NCBI GenBank assembly: GCA_937139435.1 | Contig: CAKZPX010000065.1 | Coordinates: 1-7,499 of the forward strand | DNA length: 7,499 nucleotides | Source of the DNA: an uncultured bacterium | Lineage (GTDB): Bacteria; Hydrothermota; Tepidihabitantia; Tepidihabitantales; Tepidihabitantaceae | Reading direction: 5' to 3' | Shown: one piece after another, positions 6,199 to 7,499 of the stretch | Numbering within the stretch: the first letter of the stretch is position 1 | Layout: each line of letters starts with the position of its first letter | The notes under the pieces: model-generated | The model's input: the letters and a program-made list of their open reading frames with translations, nothing else | The model's database searches: none | What the model was told of the DNA's origin: nothing | Position numbers and translations under genes: made by a program

Positions 6199-7499
6199 AT
6201 GGCACCGGAAAAGGGTACAGGTAACAGCGAGCAGTCGGCAGCGTTCCTCCGGCAGTTGCCAGCGGTGGATAAACTGCTCGGTGATGAGCGACTGGTAGAT
6301 GTGCTGGGTGGTTTACATATCCGGCTGGCAAAGCGGGTCATTCGGGAGTATCTGGACGATGTCCGGCAGAGGATTCTACAAGGAGAGGAGGTCCGGTTTG
6401 ATATTGATGAGTTGAAGGAGCGGTTGCTACTCAACCGCCGACCCAGTCTGGTGCGGGCGATTAATGCGCTGGGTGTGGTTTTACATACCGGTCTGGGCAG
6501 GGCGCCGCTCCCCGGAGTGGCACAACAGGCGCTGATTGAGGTGAGTGAACATTTCTCCTCTTTAGAGATTAACCTGAGTGATGGCAGGCGGGGTAACCGC
6601 TATCGCCACGTTGAAACGCTGCTCTGCGAATTAACCGGTGCCGAAGCGGCGATGGTGGTAAACAATAACTGCGCTGCAACCCTTTTAATTCTTTCCACCA
6701 CTGCCCGGGGTAAAGAGGTGATTGTCTCCCGCGGACAGTTGATTGAGATTGGTGGTTCCTTCCGGATTCCGGATGTGATGCTACAGAGTGGTTGCCGGAT
6801 GGTTGAGGTCGGGACAACGAACCGCACCCATCTGCGCGACTACGAGAATGCCGTCACCCCGGATACGGCGGCGATTCTGCGGGTTCACACCTCCAATTAC
6901 CGGATTATCGGTTTTACCAAAGAGGTTTCTTTACCGGAACTGGTGGCGCTCGGACGCCGTTACAATGTGCCGGTGATTGACGACCTGGGTTCAGGTGCGC
7001 TGATTGACCTGTCCGGTTACGGATTACCCAAAGAGCCGGTGGTGGCGGAGTCAATCGCTGCGGGTGCGGATGTGGTCTGTTTTTCCGGTGATAAACTGAT
7101 CGGTGCCGGGCAGGCAGGGATTATTGTCGGGCGTCGGCACCTGATTGAACGGATGAAGAAAAATCCGCTTACCCGGGCGCTGCGCGTTGACAAACTTACC
7201 TATGCGGTTCTGGAAAGGACACTGGAACTTTTCTTAGACGAAGAACGGGTGATTAAAGAGCATCCGTTATTCCGGATTCTTTTCAAATCGCTAACCGAGA
7301 TGGAAAAACAGGCAGAGGAACTTTTGCAGCTGGTGCGGGAAAAGGTTGGTGAACGGGCACGCTTTTCGGTGCGTCCGGCAAAGGCAGAGGTGGGAGGAGG
7401 TTCCCTAGCAACAGAGACGATGGAGTCAAGGGTGGTGGCGGTAAAACCGGTGTCAATAACGGTTGACGAACTGGCAAAAAGATTGAGACTCCATCGCCC
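6199..7499 (+). CDS. selA: L-seryl-tRNA(Sec) selenium transferase SelA (C-terminus cut by window edge)
   Basis: PLP-dependent cytoplasmic enzyme that converts Ser-tRNA(Sec) to Sec-tRNA(Sec) with selenophosphate, the committed step of bacterial selenocysteine synthesis. The frame is open for 433 codons to the right edge; full SelA is about 460 residues, so only about 30 are missing. Family blocks in order are LRQLPAVDKLL (17-27), INALGVVLHTGLGRAPL (86-102), NNNCAA (155-160), RGQLIEIGGSFRIPDVM (178-194), EVGTTNRTHL, VHTSNYRI, DDLGSGAL (261-268), SGDKLIGAGQAG with the PLP lysine K299, RALRVDKLT (326-334) and GGGSL (399-403). The usual GGPQAG after the PLP lysine reads GAGQAG here. It begins six bases after the mcsB stop, with only a weak AGG (6191-6193) as ribosome site, so it probably belongs to the same transcript. 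The host should also encode SelB, SelD and a tRNA(Sec); none lies in this window. Confidence 0.94.
   Translation, partial: MAPEKGTGNSEQSAAFLRQLPAVDKLLGDERLVDVLGGLHIRLAKRVIREYLDDVRQRILQGEEVRFDIDELKERLLLNRRPSLVRAINALGVVLHTGLGRAPLPGVAQQALIEVSEHFSSLEINLSDGRRGNRYRHVETLLCELTGAEAAMVVNNNCAATLLILSTTARGKEVIVSRGQLIEIGGSFRIPDVMLQSGCRMVEVGTTNRTHLRDYENAVTPDTAAILRVHTSNYRIIGFTKEVSLPELVALGRRYNVPVIDDLGSGALIDLSGYGLPKEPVVAESIAAGADVVCFSGDKLIGAGQAGIIVGRRHLIERMKKNPLTRALRVDKLTYAVLERTLELFLDEERVIKEHPLFRILFKSLTEMEKQAEELLQLVREKVGERARFSVRPAKAEVGGGSLATETMESRVVAVKPVSITVDELAKRLRLHR

Noticed and set aside
5883..6434. Minus-strand open frame of 183 residues across the mcsB-selA junction
   Set aside because: Ser/Arg-rich antisense translation over two confidently assigned genes, with no family motif and no promoter seen.

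Overview
The window is a compact, almost fully coding stretch of bacterial chromosome holding eight protein genes. I judge by eye that GC content is a little above 50%. Two genes point left (mltG, cut by the left edge, and ruvX/yqgF). Six point right (lysS, a lolC/lolE-type permease gene, lolD, mcsA, mcsB, and selA, cut by the right edge). The only real intergenic region is the 86-base divergent spacer at about 1164-1249. I see no RNA genes, mobile elements, CRISPR arrays or long repeats, and no gene-free stretch over 300 bases.

Organism: LolC/E and LolD serve an outer membrane, so the host is probably a diderm. McsA and McsB are best known from Firmicutes, where they sit in the ctsR-mcsA-mcsB-clpC heat-shock operon; here they sit inside a lysS-lol gene string. 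That mix, plus selA, suggests a deep-branching or uncultured diderm lineage. A candidate phylum such as WOR-3/Stahlbacteria or another FCB-like group is possible, but that placement is a low-confidence guess from gene style, not from a search.

Left arm (minus strand): ruvX and mltG overlap by an ATGA start/stop junction. These two genes are also neighbours in other bacteria, for example Bacillus. RuvX is an RNase H-fold nuclease-like protein linked to rRNA processing or recombination, and MltG is the membrane-anchored endolytic murein transglycosylase.

Right arm (plus strand): lysS, lolC/E, lolD, mcsA, mcsB and selA are separated by at most 6 bases or overlap by 8 to 17 bases, so they look like one transcription unit with translational coupling. 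The products are lysyl-tRNA synthetase, the permease and ATPase of a lipoprotein-releasing ABC transporter, a zinc-finger activator with its protein-arginine kinase, and the PLP enzyme that makes Sec-tRNA(Sec). All key motifs of the arginine kinase are present, including the phosphoarginine-binding RDxxRA motif. All reading frames look intact.

The divergent spacer carries a good sigma-70-like promoter for each arm. Each is placed so that transcription would begin within a few bases of the start codon, which suggests leaderless or nearly leaderless mRNAs. I found no clear undescribed multi-gene system. The most notable points are the arginine-phosphorylation pair outside its usual operon and the promoter/start geometry.
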